A DNA stretch of 64,000 nt from Methylocaldum sp035627495 (GCF_035627495.1 NZ_DASPLO010000151.1:3016-67015); one strand, 5' to 3'. Positions 7,936-17,431 are shown, numbered from the stretch's first letter. Numbers and translations are program-made. The notes: generated from the letters alone by a model not told the origin.

Positions 7936-9297
7936 TCAGACGCTCTTCGCCAGAGTTTCCGCATAACCGGTGTAATCGCGGGGCGTCAGCGCCAACAAGC
8001 GCTGCTTCGCTTCTTGCGGAATGTTTAGTCCAAGAATGAAAGCGGACAGCGCTTCCGGCTCGATTCGTCTGCCTCGGGTCAAATCCTTGAGCTTCTCGTA
8101 AGGTTTTTCGATCCCATAGCGGCGCATCACCGTCTGGATCGGCTCGGCCAATACTTCCAGATTGGCGGCGAGATCGGCTTCCAAGGCGCTCGCATCGATT
8201 TCAAGCTTCGCCAATCCCTTGAGCGTCGACTGAAGTGCGATCAGGGTGTGAGCGATTCCCACGCCGATGTTCCGCAACACGGTTGAATCGGTCAAATCCC
8301 GCTGCCAGCGGGAAATCGGCAATTTTTCGGCGAGGTGGCCGAAAACCGCGTTGGCGATCCCCAGATTGCCTTCCGAATTTTCGAAATCGATGGGATTGAC
8401 CTTGTGCGGCATGGTCGACGAACCCACTTCGCCCGCCACGGTTTTCTGCCGGAAGTAGCCTAGCGAGACATAACCCCACACATCGCGGTTGAAATCGATC
8501 AGTACCGTATTGAAGCGCGACAGGGTATGGAAGAACTCGGCCAGATAATCGTGGGGTTCGATCTGCGTGGTATACGGGTTGAACATCAGCCCCAAGGATT
8601 CGACGAAATTTCGGCAAAACTGCGGCCAATCGACTTCGGGATAGGCAACTAGATGAGCATTGTAATTGCCGACGGCGCCGTTGATCTTGCCCAACAGCTC
8701 GATCGACTCCAACTGCCCAAGCTGCCGTTCGAGGCGAGCGGACACATTCGCGAACTCCTTGCCCATCGTCGTCGGCGTGGCCGATTGCCCATGGGTACGC
8801 GACAACATCCGCTGGCCGGCATAGGCCCCCGCTTTTTCCTTGATCGCCTTACTAAGCTGCCGGATCTGCGGCAGCAGGACGCCATCCCGAGCTTCCTTCA
8901 GCATCAAAGCGTACGCCAGATTGTTGATATCCTCCGAGGTGCAGGCGAAATGGATGAATTCGCTCACCCCGGCCAGCTCCCCATGGTCGGCGATCTTTTC
9001 CTTTAGGAAATATTCCACCGCCTTGACGTCGTGATTCGTGGTCTTTTCGATCTGTTTCACGCGTTCCGCGTCGCTCACGGAGAAGCCGGCCAAAATGGCT
9101 TCCAGGCGATCGTTGGCGCTATCGCTCAGCGCCGGCACCTCGCCTATGGCCGGCTCTTCGGCCAACGCTTGCAGCCACCGGACTTCCACCAGCACTCGGA
9201 AACGGATGAGACCGTATTCGCTGAGTATCGGGCGCAACGCGTCCGCTTTATCGGCATAGCGTCCGTCGATGGGAGAAAGACAGGTAAGAGACGTCAT
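7936..9297 (-). CDS. purB: Adenylosuccinate lyase
   Basis: 453 aa. It carries out two purine-pathway steps: SAICAR to AICAR plus fumarate, and adenylosuccinate to AMP plus fumarate. The fumarase/aspartase superfamily signature GSSTMPHKVNPIDFEN is present. So are the active-site segments TTNHDVKAVEYFLKE and SRTHGQSATPTTMGKE. The length and N-terminus (LSPIDGRYADK) match the long E. coli-type PurB. It is read from the same strand as mnmA, 38 bp upstream. Confidence 0.96.
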   Translation of the reverse strand: MTSLTCLSPIDGRYADKADALRPILSEYGLIRFRVLVEVRWLQALAEEPAIGEVPALSDSANDRLEAILAGFSVSDAERVKQIEKTTNHDVKAVEYFLKEKIADHGELAGVSEFIHFACTSEDINNLAYALMLKEARDGVLLPQIRQLSKAIKEKAGAYAGQRMLSRTHGQSATPTTMGKEFANVSARLERQLGQLESIELLGKINGAVGNYNAHLVAYPEVDWPQFCRNFVESLGLMFNPYTTQIEPHDYLAEFFHTLSRFNTVLIDFNRDVWGYVSLGYFRQKTVAGEVGSSTMPHKVNPIDFENSEGNLGIANAVFGHLAEKLPISRWQRDLTDSTVLRNIGVGIAHTLIALQSTLKGLAKLEIDASALEADLAANLEVLAEPIQTVMRRYGIEKPYEKLKDLTRGRRIEPEALSAFILGLNIPQEAKQRLLALTPRDYTGYAETLAKSV

Positions 9298-9335
9298 TCA
9301 GGAAACCTTTTTGATAATCGAAGGAATTGTGAAAC

Positions 9336-10463
9336 TCAGGCTACGGCCTGACAAACTGAGGTTGAGTTTGGGACGACATCCAAAGCGAGCTCGATAATCC
9401 CGCCCCCCAGACATTCCTCGCCCTGGTAAAACACCACTGATTGGCCCGGCGTGACCGCGCGCTGGGCTTGATCGAAGGCGACGCGGATTCTCTGGCCGTC
9501 GAGAGGTTCGACAATACAGTTCTGGTCTGGTTGACGGTAGCGGATTTTCGCTGAACACCGAACGGGAGTATCCGGGGGTTTTCCCTTTACCCAGCTTAGG
9601 TTTCCGGCCTCCAAACCGGTATGGAACAACATCGGATGATCGTGCCCCTGGCCGACGACGAGGATGTTGCGCTCCAAATCCTTGGCCAATACGTACCAAG
9701 GATCTTCCGACGCGCCTTTCATACCTCCAATGCCGAGTCCTTGCCGCTGCCCCAGGGTGTAATACATCAGCCCGTCATGTCGTCCGACAACCTGACCGTC
9801 CGGCGTTTGAATCTCGCCCGGCTGGGCCGGCAAAAAACGCTGCAAAAACTCTTTGAAACGACGCTCGCCGATAAAACAGATGCCGGTGCTGTCTTTCTTC
9901 AGGTGATTGGATAACCCGGCCTGCTCGGCAAGCTTTCTGACCTCGGGCTTTTCCATGCCCCCGATCGGAAACAACACGCGAGATAACTGCGGCTGTCCCA
10001 ATGTGTAGACGAAATAGCTTTGATCCTTCTGCTTATCGGCCCCTTTCAGCAAACCGTAACCGCCATCTCGCCGACCGACCCGTGCGTAGTGCCCCGTTGC
10101 GATCAAATCTGCGCCGAGATCCGCCGCATAATCCATAAAGGCTTTAAATTTGATTTGCTGATTGCAGAGGATATCGGGATTGGGCGTACGACCTGCCCGA
10201 TACTCGCTCAGAAACACCTCGAACACCTCGTCCCAGTATTCGGCGGCAAAGTTGACCGAGTGCAGCGGGATGCCCAACTTGTCGCAAACTTCTTGCGCAT
10301 CGGCGAAATCCTGCGGTGCGGTGCAAAGGCCGGTATGATCGTCCTCTTCCCAATTCTTCATGAAGAGACCGATCACCTCATAGCCCTGCTCCAAGAGCAG
10401 CAAAGCCGTGACGGAGGAATCCACCCCGCCCGACATACCGACAACGACTTTCTGCGACATCAA
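9336..10463 (-). CDS. mnmA: tRNA-specific 2-thiouridylase
   Basis: 375 aa. It thiolates U34 of tRNA-Lys, -Glu and -Gln, using ATP for adenylation and sulfur from a persulfide relay. The PP-loop is GMSGGVDSS (9-17). The two catalytic cysteines are Cys100 (DILCNQQIKF) and Cys196 (STGICFIGE). A C-terminal beta-barrel follows. The start lies 1 bp from the end of the upstream Nudix gene, so the two are translationally coupled. The nudJ-mnmA-purB order is common in gammaproteobacteria. Confidence 0.96.
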   Translation of the reverse strand: MMSQKVVVGMSGGVDSSVTALLLLEQGYEVIGLFMKNWEEDDHTGLCTAPQDFADAQEVCDKLGIPLHSVNFAAEYWDEVFEVFLSEYRAGRTPNPDILCNQQIKFKAFMDYAADLGADLIATGHYARVGRRDGGYGLLKGADKQKDQSYFVYTLGQPQLSRVLFPIGGMEKPEVRKLAEQAGLSNHLKKDSTGICFIGERRFKEFLQRFLPAQPGEIQTPDGQVVGRHDGLMYYTLGQRQGLGIGGMKGASEDPWYVLAKDLERNILVVGQGHDHPMLFHTGLEAGNLSWVKGKPPDTPVRCSAKIRYRQPDQNCIVEPLDGQRIRVAFDQAQRAVTPGQSVVFYQGEECLGGGIIELALDVVPNSTSVCQAVA

Positions 10464-10464
10464 T

Positions 10465-10944
10465 TCAACTCAGCAAGGATTTAAGCACCGACAAAGGATA
10501 ACGTTCGCCGTTGAGATAATCGTCGACGTTTTTCATGACCAAGGGACTTCGGAGACGTGTTTCTTTACTCAGAAGTTCCTCTCGGGTCAGCCATAAGGTT
10601 CGCACAATGCCTTCGTCCAACGGGCTGTCCGGATCGTGACCGTCGACAGACCCGGCAATCCCGATCCGGAGATAACTAGCGTTTCCGGTAGGCCGACGCC
10701 ACAAATAGACGCCGACCAGGGCCTCGGGTCGAAAACGCCATCCGGTTTCTTCGAACGTCTCGCGAATAACGGCCTCAATGACACTCTCTCCGCTTTCGAC
10801 GTGACCCGCCGGCTGATTGATCACAAGTTCGCCATCAATGGTTCGCTCCTCGACAACGAGAAAGTGCCCATCCCGCTCGACGATAGCCGCCACGGTCACT
10901 CGCGGCCTGTCATTACTGCCGGATTCGGTTTCGAACTGGTGCAT
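10465..10944 (-). CDS. nudJ: Nudix hydrolase, NudJ-type
   Basis: 159 aa. The Nudix box G-x5-E-x7-REUxEExGU is complete at residues 47-69 (GHVESGESVIEAVIRETFEE plus TGW). Flanking residues WRRPTGNASYLRIGIAG resemble NudJ (YmfB), which hydrolyses nucleoside tri- and diphosphates and thiamine pyrophosphate. Exact substrate cannot be read from the sequence. It is first of the nudJ-mnmA-purB group and diverges from the monoheme membrane protein gene across 141 bp that must hold both promoters. Confidence 0.85.
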   Translation of the reverse strand: MHQFETESGSNDRPRVTVAAIVERDGHFLVVEERTIDGELVINQPAGHVESGESVIEAVIRETFEETGWRFRPEALVGVYLWRRPTGNASYLRIGIAGSVDGHDPDSPLDEGIVRTLWLTREELLSKETRLRSPLVMKNVDDYLNGERYPLSVLKSLLS

Positions 10945-11085
10945 GAACTTTTAACCGATGCGTAAATTGCTTAGCCGATTCGCGTATGCTAAAAGGAAGA
11001 CGGTTGTATAGGGCGGGCGTTGCGAGATTTCTCGGCGGCCCGGCTAGAAACTCCTTAACTTACCCTTTCCGGCTGGAGCTGAATC

Positions 11086-11838
11086 ATGCCGTTCAACCTG
11101 AGCAGTTTAGGATTAGCGATAAAGTTATTATTTTCCGGTTATTTGACAGTCATAGCAATCGGCTACGGCGTCGCGCTGATCCAGATCCTGTTCACCCATG
11201 GCATGGCAGACGGCAAATTCGGCCTATCTATCGAAGATATTGTCTACAGCTACTACGGCAACCGGTCCGGTTCCGTGCTCGAAAGCCAGCTCAACGGTTC
11301 CATGAAACCGATGGCTCCCGACGAAGAGCGCTTCAAGATCATTCAGTGGGTACGCGACGGCGCCAGCGAAAAGGCTTATGAAAGAGATATCAAGCCGATC
11401 GTCGAACAGCGTTGCGTGAGCTGTCATAACGCGGAAGCGAGCGGGTTACCAGACTTCACCAACTTTGAGAATCTTGAGAAGCGAGCCGCGTCCGACGAAG
11501 GCGCGACTTTCTCGTCTTTGACCCGCGTATCACATATTCATTTGTTCGGCATTTCATTCATTTTCATGTTCGTCGGACTGATCTTTAGCCTGTCCACGGG
11601 AGTTCCCGTTAAATTGAAAGGCGCGGCGATCATCATGCCCTACGCTTTCTTACTGCTTGACATCACGTCCTGGTGGTTGACTAAACTGAACCCCCACTTC
11701 GCTCTCCTGGTCGTATTGGGAGGTGCAGGCTTGGCTATGGCTTTCGTATTCATGTGGGTAATCTCAATGTATGAGATGTGGATACTCCCGCGCAAGCTTC
11801 CGTTCCCGGATCGCCGTAACGGCTTGAGGCGCTCGTGA
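11086..11838 (+). CDS. Membrane protein with one c-type heme site
   Basis: 250 aa. A hydrophobic helix (about 10-32) is followed by a roughly 115-residue loop and then three to four further membrane segments (about 148-168, 178-196, 205-228). The loop contains a single CVSCH heme-attachment motif at 110-114, preceded by ERDIKPIVEQRC, typical of cytochrome-c-like domains. Heme ligation requires the loop to face the periplasm. TM helices carry His residues (RVSHIHLFG, LNPHFALL) that could bind further cofactors. Not assigned to a named family. It is probably monocistronic, since the next gene (clpS) is 118 bp away. Confidence 0.7.
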   Translation: MPFNLSSLGLAIKLLFSGYLTVIAIGYGVALIQILFTHGMADGKFGLSIEDIVYSYYGNRSGSVLESQLNGSMKPMAPDEERFKIIQWVRDGASEKAYERDIKPIVEQRCVSCHNAEASGLPDFTNFENLEKRAASDEGATFSSLTRVSHIHLFGISFIFMFVGLIFSLSTGVPVKLKGAAIIMPYAFLLLDITSWWLTKLNPHFALLVVLGGAGLAMAFVFMWVISMYEMWILPRKLPFPDRRNGLRRS

Positions 11839-11956
11839 AACATATGCCGAGTGTCCGCGCCGGGAAATCATTTGGACCCAGGGCGGTCTAATACAACGAA
11901 GCCCGCAGATGCTATAGTAGCTGTGGTCCAGATATGTTGCAGATCAAGGGCGAGAA

Positions 11957-12277
11957 ATGGCACAACATCCTGATCACAAGCTCACAGATGATGTTGTTGT
12001 ACAGGAAGCGAAGCCAAAACTTAAACGGCCACCGCTCTATAAAGTCATTCTGTTGAACGACGACTTCACCCCGATGGACTTCGTTGTTTTAGTATTAAAA
12101 ACTTTCTTCGGTATGAGCGAAGAAAAAGCTACCCAGGTTATGCTTCACGTTCATACGCGGGGCATAGGCGTTTGCGGTGTCTTCTCGAAAGATGTCGCAG
12201 AAACCAAAGTCCAACTGGTGAACGATTACTCTCGGCAGCACCAGCATCCTCTGCTTTGCACGATGGAGGAAGCCTAA
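11957..12277 (+). CDS. clpS: ATP-dependent Clp protease adaptor ClpS
   Basis: 106 aa. ClpS recognises N-degron residues (Leu, Phe, Tyr, Trp) and hands substrates to ClpA. It shows the core VILLNDDFTPMDFVV (Asn-Asp-Asp of the N-degron pocket), then KATQVMLHVHTRGIGVCGV, and a C-terminal amphipathic part. The disordered N-terminus (MAQHPDHKLTDDV) is the region that enters the ClpA pore in known homologues. It is 15 bp upstream of clpA. A TATAGT hexamer at 11913 is a possible -10, but no convincing -35 box was found. Confidence 0.95.
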   Translation: MAQHPDHKLTDDVVVQEAKPKLKRPPLYKVILLNDDFTPMDFVVLVLKTFFGMSEEKATQVMLHVHTRGIGVCGVFSKDVAETKVQLVNDYSRQHQHPLLCTMEEA

Positions 12278-12292
12278 ACAGGCCTTGATTCT

Positions 12293-14560
12293 ATGTTGAG
12301 CAAAGAACTCGAATATTCATTAAACGTCGCATTCCGGTCGGCCTATGAAAAAAGGCACGAATTCATAACCGTTGAGCATCTTTTGCTAGCGATGCTCGAC
12401 AATTCGATTGCCGTCGAAGTGCTGCGCGCCTGCGGCGCAAACGTCGATCAATTGCGAAAAGACCTAACCGAATTCCTGGATGAAACGACACCGCTTATTC
12501 CACCTGGTGTGAAGCGCGAAACTCAGCCGACTCTCGGCTTTCAGCGAGTCCTCCAGCGGGCGGCCTTCCATGTTCAGTCTTCTGGCAAGAAAGAGGTCAC
12601 CGGTGCCAACATTCTGGTGGCTATCTTCAGCGAGCAGGACTCTCAGGCCGTTTACCTTCTCAACAAGCAGGACGTAACACGGCTGGATGTAGTCAATTAC
12701 ATTTCCCACGGCATTTCAAAAATTCGTGAGGATTCGGACGCCACCCCGAAAAGCACCACTTCGGATAGTGACGAAGGAGAAGGTTCCGCCGCCAACCCTT
12801 TGGAAAAGTTCGCCTCCAATCTCAATGAGTTGGCAAAACGCGGTAAGATCGACCCGCTGATCGGACGCAAGGACGAAATCGAGCGCACCATCCAAGTCTT
12901 GTGTCGGCGCCGCAAGAACAATCCATTGCTGGTCGGTGAGGCCGGCGTGGGCAAAACCGCCATCGCCGAGGGTCTAGCCAAAAAGATTGTGGACAGCGAG
13001 GTGCCGGAAGTCCTGTCCGAAAGCACGATTTATGCGCTGGATCTCGGCTCGCTGGTCGCCGGAACCAAATACCGGGGCGATTTCGAGAAGCGTCTCAAAG
13101 CGCTGCTGGCCCAACTCAAGAAAGAGCCCAATTCGATCCTGTTCATCGACGAAATCCACACCATTATCGGTGCCGGATCGGCATCAGGCGGTGTAATGGA
13201 CGCCTCGAATCTGATCAAGCCGGTATTAGCCTCGGGCGAACTGCGCTGCATCGGCTCTACGACTTATCAGGAATATCGGGGTATTTTCGAAAAAGACAGG
13301 GCCTTAGCTCGTCGTTTTCAGAAAATCGACATCCATGAGCCAACGGTAGACGAAACCTATCACATTCTGCGTGGCCTCAAGTCCCGGTTCGAGAAACACC
13401 ACGACGTGAAATATTCGTTGGCGGCACTCCGTACGGCAGCCGAATTGTCCGATCGTTATATTACGGATCGCCACCTGCCGGACAAGGCGATCGATGTCAT
13501 CGATGAGGCCGGAGCCAGCCAGCGGCTACAGCCTGTTTCGCGCCGCAAAAAACTGATCGGTACCTTGGAAATCGAAGATATCGTATCCAAAATCGCGCGT
13601 ATTCCGCCAAAAACGGTTTCCACCAACGATAAGGACAAACTGCGGGATCTTGAAAAAAACCTGAAAATGCTGGTATTCGGCCAGGACGAGGCCATATCGG
13701 CATTGGCCTCCGCGATCAAGCTGTCACGGGCTGGGCTCCGCGAAGTGCAAAAGCCCATCGGCTGCTTCTTGTTCGCCGGTCCCACCGGCGTCGGAAAAAC
13801 CGAAGTCACTCGCCAACTCGCTAAAGTGCTGGGCGTCGAGCTTATCCGCTTCGACATGTCGGAATACATGGAGCGGCATACCGTATCCCGGTTGATCGGC
13901 GCACCACCCGGTTATGTCGGTTTCGACCAGGGCGGGCTATTGACCGAGGAAATCAATAAGCATCCGCATGCCGTGCTGCTTCTCGATGAAATCGAGAAAG
14001 CCCATACCGACGTGTTCAACCTGCTGCTGCAGGTCATGGATCACGGTACCCTGACCGATAACAACGGACGCAAGGCGGATTTCCGAAACATCGTTCTAGT
14101 CATGACGACCAATGCCGGGGCTTCCGAGGGCGGCAGACCGTCTATCGGATTTACGCAGCAGGATCATTCAACCGATAGCATGAAAGTCATCGAACGGATG
14201 TTCTCCCCCGAATTCCGCAATCGGCTGGATACCATTATTCAGTTCAAACCGCTCAACCTTGACATCATTGGCCAGGTGGTCGACAAGTTCATGTTCGAAC
14301 TGGAGTCGCAACTGGCAGAAAAGCGGGTATCGGTGGTTTTGGAGCCCGATGCACGGGAATGGTTGGCCGAGCATGGCTTCGACCCGGCTATGGGGGCAAG
14401 ACCTATGGCCCGGGTTATTCAAGAAAACATCAAAAAGCCCTTGGCCGAAGAGATCCTATTCGGCAAGCTGAGCGAGGGTGGAATTGCGAGAATCAGCGTG
14501 GAAGATGGCCAACTAACGTTTACCATCGAAAACGTGCACGAAGCACCGGAGGCAGTCTGA
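12293..14560 (+). CDS. clpA: ATP-dependent Clp protease ATP-binding subunit ClpA
   Basis: 755 aa, the usual length. The N-domain (1-about 145) is followed by D1 with Walker A GEAGVGKT and FIDEIHTIIGAG. D2 has GPTGVGKTEVTRQLAK, LLLDEIEKAH and the D2-small domain. It unfolds substrates and threads them into ClpP (not in this window). The C-terminus lies 3 bp from the convergent infA end, so no separate terminator fits between them. Confidence 0.96.
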   Translation: MLSKELEYSLNVAFRSAYEKRHEFITVEHLLLAMLDNSIAVEVLRACGANVDQLRKDLTEFLDETTPLIPPGVKRETQPTLGFQRVLQRAAFHVQSSGKKEVTGANILVAIFSEQDSQAVYLLNKQDVTRLDVVNYISHGISKIREDSDATPKSTTSDSDEGEGSAANPLEKFASNLNELAKRGKIDPLIGRKDEIERTIQVLCRRRKNNPLLVGEAGVGKTAIAEGLAKKIVDSEVPEVLSESTIYALDLGSLVAGTKYRGDFEKRLKALLAQLKKEPNSILFIDEIHTIIGAGSASGGVMDASNLIKPVLASGELRCIGSTTYQEYRGIFEKDRALARRFQKIDIHEPTVDETYHILRGLKSRFEKHHDVKYSLAALRTAAELSDRYITDRHLPDKAIDVIDEAGASQRLQPVSRRKKLIGTLEIEDIVSKIARIPPKTVSTNDKDKLRDLEKNLKMLVFGQDEAISALASAIKLSRAGLREVQKPIGCFLFAGPTGVGKTEVTRQLAKVLGVELIRFDMSEYMERHTVSRLIGAPPGYVGFDQGGLLTEEINKHPHAVLLLDEIEKAHTDVFNLLLQVMDHGTLTDNNGRKADFRNIVLVMTTNAGASEGGRPSIGFTQQDHSTDSMKVIERMFSPEFRNRLDTIIQFKPLNLDIIGQVVDKFMFELESQLAEKRVSVVLEPDAREWLAEHGFDPAMGARPMARVIQENIKKPLAEEILFGKLSEGGIARISVEDGQLTFTIENVHEAPEAV

Positions 14561-14563
14561 GTC

Positions 14564-14782
14564 TTAGCGTTGACGAAAGGTGATTCGACCTTTGCTTAAA
14601 TCATACGGGGTCATTTCCACTTTTACGCGGTCGCCCGTCAAAATGCGAATGTAATGCTTACGCATTTTTCCGGAAATATGTGCCGTAATAACATGACCGT
14701 TATCTAATTGAACGCGAAAAGTGGTATTAGGCAAAGTTTCGATCACTTTGCCTTCCATTTCGATGTGATCTTCTTTCGACAT
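14564..14782 (-). CDS. infA: Translation initiation factor IF-1
   Basis: 72 aa, standard length. Single OB-fold S1-like domain: EMEGKVIETLPNTTFRVQL, then GHVITAHISGKMRKHYIRIL and GDRVKVEM. It binds the ribosomal A site during initiation. It lies 57 bp downstream of bpt and converges on clpA. The neighbourhood clpA / infA / bpt / aat is conserved in gammaproteobacteria. Confidence 0.97.
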   Translation of the reverse strand: MSKEDHIEMEGKVIETLPNTTFRVQLDNGHVITAHISGKMRKHYIRILTGDRVKVEMTPYDLSKGRITFRQR

Positions 14783-14839
14783 AAACCTCTCTCAAGAAAT
14801 GGGTGAACTGTGGACGGTTAAAACGCGAATAATATCATA

Positions 14840-15565
14840 TTAAGTTTCAAGCACGATATTCTCGCCTTTTTCCAACAGCACCCAATCCTGTCCGACAAGC
14901 GCCTGCAAAGGGCGAAACGAGTTTTTATAACTCATTTTTTGACAGCCGGATATCCAAAATCCGAGATACACCCAATCCAATCCCCTCCGCCTGGCCTCGT
15001 CCACTTGCCACAAAATGGCATAACTGCCCAGGCTACGCGCGGGTAAATCGGGATTGAAGAAGGTATAAACCGCTGATAGACCATCGGCCAAGTAGTCGGT
15101 CACCGCTACAGCCAGCAACTCATCCCCGCGCTTGAACTCGTAGAAACCGGTCTCCCCCCAACCGCACGCGAGAAAACGAAGGTAATCCTCCGCCGAGGAC
15201 TCGGCCATATGGCCGCCGGGATGCCGAGACCTTAGATAACGGATAAAGAGTCGGTAGTGCGGCTCCTCGAATCGGGCCGGTTTCAAAACAACCTTCAAAT
15301 CGGCATTCCGTTGCTGAATTCGACGCTGTCCGCGATTTGGCTGAAACCGCGCCACAGGTATGCGGACCGATACACAGGCGGAGCAATTCGGGCAGTGCGG
15401 GCGGTAAATCATGTCACCGCTCCGACGGAACCCCCTAGTGGCAAGCCAAGAATAAATGCCGCCATCCACCGCCTCCTGCGGTGAGACATAAACCATCTGC
15501 GCCCGCCTCCCAGGCAGGTAATCACAATCATGCTCGTAGCTGACGTAAAGCGGTATCGATTTCAT
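14840..15565 (-). CDS. bpt: Aspartate/glutamate leucyltransferase (Ate1-like)
   Basis: 241 aa. The N-terminal cysteine cluster of Ate-type transferases is present (YRPHCPNCSACVSVRIPV). The C-terminal GNAT-like core has YLADGLSAVYTFFNPD, then LGSYAILWQVDEARRRGLDWVYLGFWI. Bacterial Bpt adds Leu from Leu-tRNA to N-terminal Asp or Glu, making ClpS-recognised N-degrons. The start codon overlaps the aat stop by 4 nt (ATGA). Confidence 0.93.
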   Translation of the reverse strand: MKSIPLYVSYEHDCDYLPGRRAQMVYVSPQEAVDGGIYSWLATRGFRRSGDMIYRPHCPNCSACVSVRIPVARFQPNRGQRRIQQRNADLKVVLKPARFEEPHYRLFIRYLRSRHPGGHMAESSAEDYLRFLACGWGETGFYEFKRGDELLAVAVTDYLADGLSAVYTFFNPDLPARSLGSYAILWQVDEARRRGLDWVYLGFWISGCQKMSYKNSFRPLQALVGQDWVLLEKGENIVLET

Positions 15566-16266
15566 AGAGCCCCGCCCTCCGCTTTCCAGGCATCACCCGC
15601 CGCCGGCTGTTCGCAGTGGGTCTGCAACAACTTCACGAACTCCGAGCGCGGAATTTCTTCCGCCCCCAGACTGGCCAGGTGCCGGGTATAGACCTGGCAA
15701 TCGATAAGCACATATCTCCAATCCTTCAAGCGGTTGCACGCGAAGGCGAAAGCGGCCTTGGAAGCATCGGTCACACAATGAAACATGGATTCCCCGAAAA
15801 ACACCCGCCCGACCGAAACTCCGTAAAGACCGCCCACGAGTTCCTCTCCCTGCCACGCTTCGAAGGAATGGGCCAGACCCAGTTTAAAAAGACTGGAATA
15901 AGCCCGCTTCATATCCTGCGTTATCCAAGTTCCACTCGCATAGTGCCGCGGCTCTGCACAGGCATCCACGACCCGGTTGAAGCACACGTCGAAGCTGAAC
16001 CGAAATTCGCCGCGCTTGAGCCGCTTGCCGAGGCTCCGGGAAATCTTGATGTCATCAGGACGTAAAATCAGCCGGGGATCCGGCGACCACCAGAGAATCG
16101 GCTCGTCTTTGCCGAACCACGGGAAAATGCCGCTCCGGTAAGCATTCACCAGCCTATGCGCAGACAGACAGCCGCCCACCGCCAAAAGTCCGTTGGGCTC
16201 GTCCAGAGCATTTTCCACGGGAGGAAACGGCTCATTTCGATCAAAAGGATTCAGAACGGTCAGCAT
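15562..16266 (-). CDS. aat: Leucyl/phenylalanyl-tRNA--protein transferase
   Basis: 234 aa from the ATG at 16266. An ATG 30 nt upstream gives ten residues (MHTRLSKFST) not expected at this family's start. Motifs are FPPVENALDEPNGLLAVGG, IFPWFGKDEPILWWSPDPR and GVSVGRVFFGESMF, then ASKAAFAFACNRL. It adds Leu or Phe to N-terminal Arg or Lys, creating N-degrons for ClpS. The start overlaps the end of the upstream GNAT-like gene by 26 nt, and its stop overlaps the bpt start. Confidence 0.93.
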   Translation of the reverse strand: MLTVLNPFDRNEPFPPVENALDEPNGLLAVGGCLSAHRLVNAYRSGIFPWFGKDEPILWWSPDPRLILRPDDIKISRSLGKRLKRGEFRFSFDVCFNRVVDACAEPRHYASGTWITQDMKRAYSSLFKLGLAHSFEAWQGEELVGGLYGVSVGRVFFGESMFHCVTDASKAAFAFACNRLKDWRYVLIDCQVYTRHLASLGAEEIPRSEFVKLLQTHCEQPAAGDAWKAEGGAL

Positions 16267-17431
16267 GGTCGAAAATTTTGAAAGGCGAGTGTGCATTTAG
16301 TTCCGACATATAGGCTCGGACGGAACGGCTCTCCCGCTCTAGAAAGTTTGCTATTAGGCCGTGAAATTCCACATTGGCCATCCAGTGGGCGGACCAGGTC
16401 TCGGTCGGCAAGAAACCACGGCTGACCTTATGTTCGCCCTGCGCACCGGGCTCAAAGCGATGCAGACCCGCCTCGATGCAATATTCGATTCCCTGATAGT
16501 AGCAAGCCTCGAAATGAAGCGCAGGCACATCCTCCGTACATCCCCAGTAACGGCCGTACAGCGCATCTCGACCCACGAGGAAAAATGCGGCGCCGACGAT
16601 ACGTCCGCAACGCTCGGCGAGAACCAAAAGGATTTGCTCCCCTATCGTTGCGGCGATCGCTTCGAAAAACTCAAGGGTTAATACCGGGTAATTGCCGTGC
16701 TTGGCAAACGTGGACCGGTAAAGCTGATGCACCGTACGCCAGATTTCTGGCTGTACGCGATCGCCCCGGATTCGTCGAAGCTCCACGCCGGTCTCCCTAA
16801 CCTGCCGACGCTCCCGCTTCACTTCCTTACGCCTCTTAGCGGTAAAGCCCGACAAAAAATCTTCAAAGTCCCGATAGCCGCGATTTGCCCAGTGAAACTG
16901 GCAGCCGAGCCTTTTTAACACGCGCGGCGAATCGAGCAACACCCGGTCCCGTGTGAACAACCAATGGAGCGAGGAAACACCCGCATCATGTGCCGCTTCG
17001 ATCGCCAGCTCGACCACGGTCTCGGCCAAACCGTTCGAGTACCATTCGGGCGCGATCAGCAAGCGCGGCCCCGTGGCCGGAGTGAACGGCGCGGCGACCA
17101 CCAACTTCGGGTAATAGTCCATGCCGGCCCGCTCGTAGGCGTCCGCCCACGTCCAATCGAAAACGAACTCGCCGAACGAATTGAGTTTGAGATACATCGG
17201 CAGGGCCGCCACCAGGCCGTGTTCCGCATCCTCGACCAACAAATGGTAGGGAATCCAGCCGACATGCTTGCCCAGGCACCCGTTCTCTTCCAATGCAAGC
17301 AAGAATTCATGCCGCAGAAAGGGATAGGCGCCGTCAGTCAGCGCATTCCAGGCACCAGGCTCCACTGCGCCGATATGACGAATAATGAGGGGCCTTAAGC
17401 CTACCGTATGCGTCTCGTCTCGAGCTCCCAT
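16241..17431 (-). CDS. FemAB/GNAT-like acyltransferase family protein (COG3146)
   Basis: 396 aa, cytoplasmic. A tandem GNAT-like fold is expected: LVAALPMYLKLNSFGEFVFDWTW in the N-half, and IVGAAFFLVGRDALYGRYWG with FEPGAQGEHKVSRGFLP in the C-half. The strings RRKEVKRERRQVRE and HVGWIPYHLL agree with a conserved proteobacterial family annotated as peptidogalycan-biosynthesis-like. No substrate is known. Its 3' end overlaps aat, so the two may be expressed together. It diverges from ettA across 93 bp. Confidence 0.75.
   Translation of the reverse strand: MGARDETHTVGLRPLIIRHIGAVEPGAWNALTDGAYPFLRHEFLLALEENGCLGKHVGWIPYHLLVEDAEHGLVAALPMYLKLNSFGEFVFDWTWADAYERAGMDYYPKLVVAAPFTPATGPRLLIAPEWYSNGLAETVVELAIEAAHDAGVSSLHWLFTRDRVLLDSPRVLKRLGCQFHWANRGYRDFEDFLSGFTAKRRKEVKRERRQVRETGVELRRIRGDRVQPEIWRTVHQLYRSTFAKHGNYPVLTLEFFEAIAATIGEQILLVLAERCGRIVGAAFFLVGRDALYGRYWGCTEDVPALHFEACYYQGIEYCIEAGLHRFEPGAQGEHKVSRGFLPTETWSAHWMANVEFHGLIANFLERESRSVRAYMSELNAHSPFKIFDHADRSESF

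Noticed and set aside
11890..11918. Sigma-70 promoter before clpS (TATAGT at 11913)
   Set aside because: The -10-like hexamer has no acceptable -35 partner at 16-18 bp, so it was not listed as a feature.
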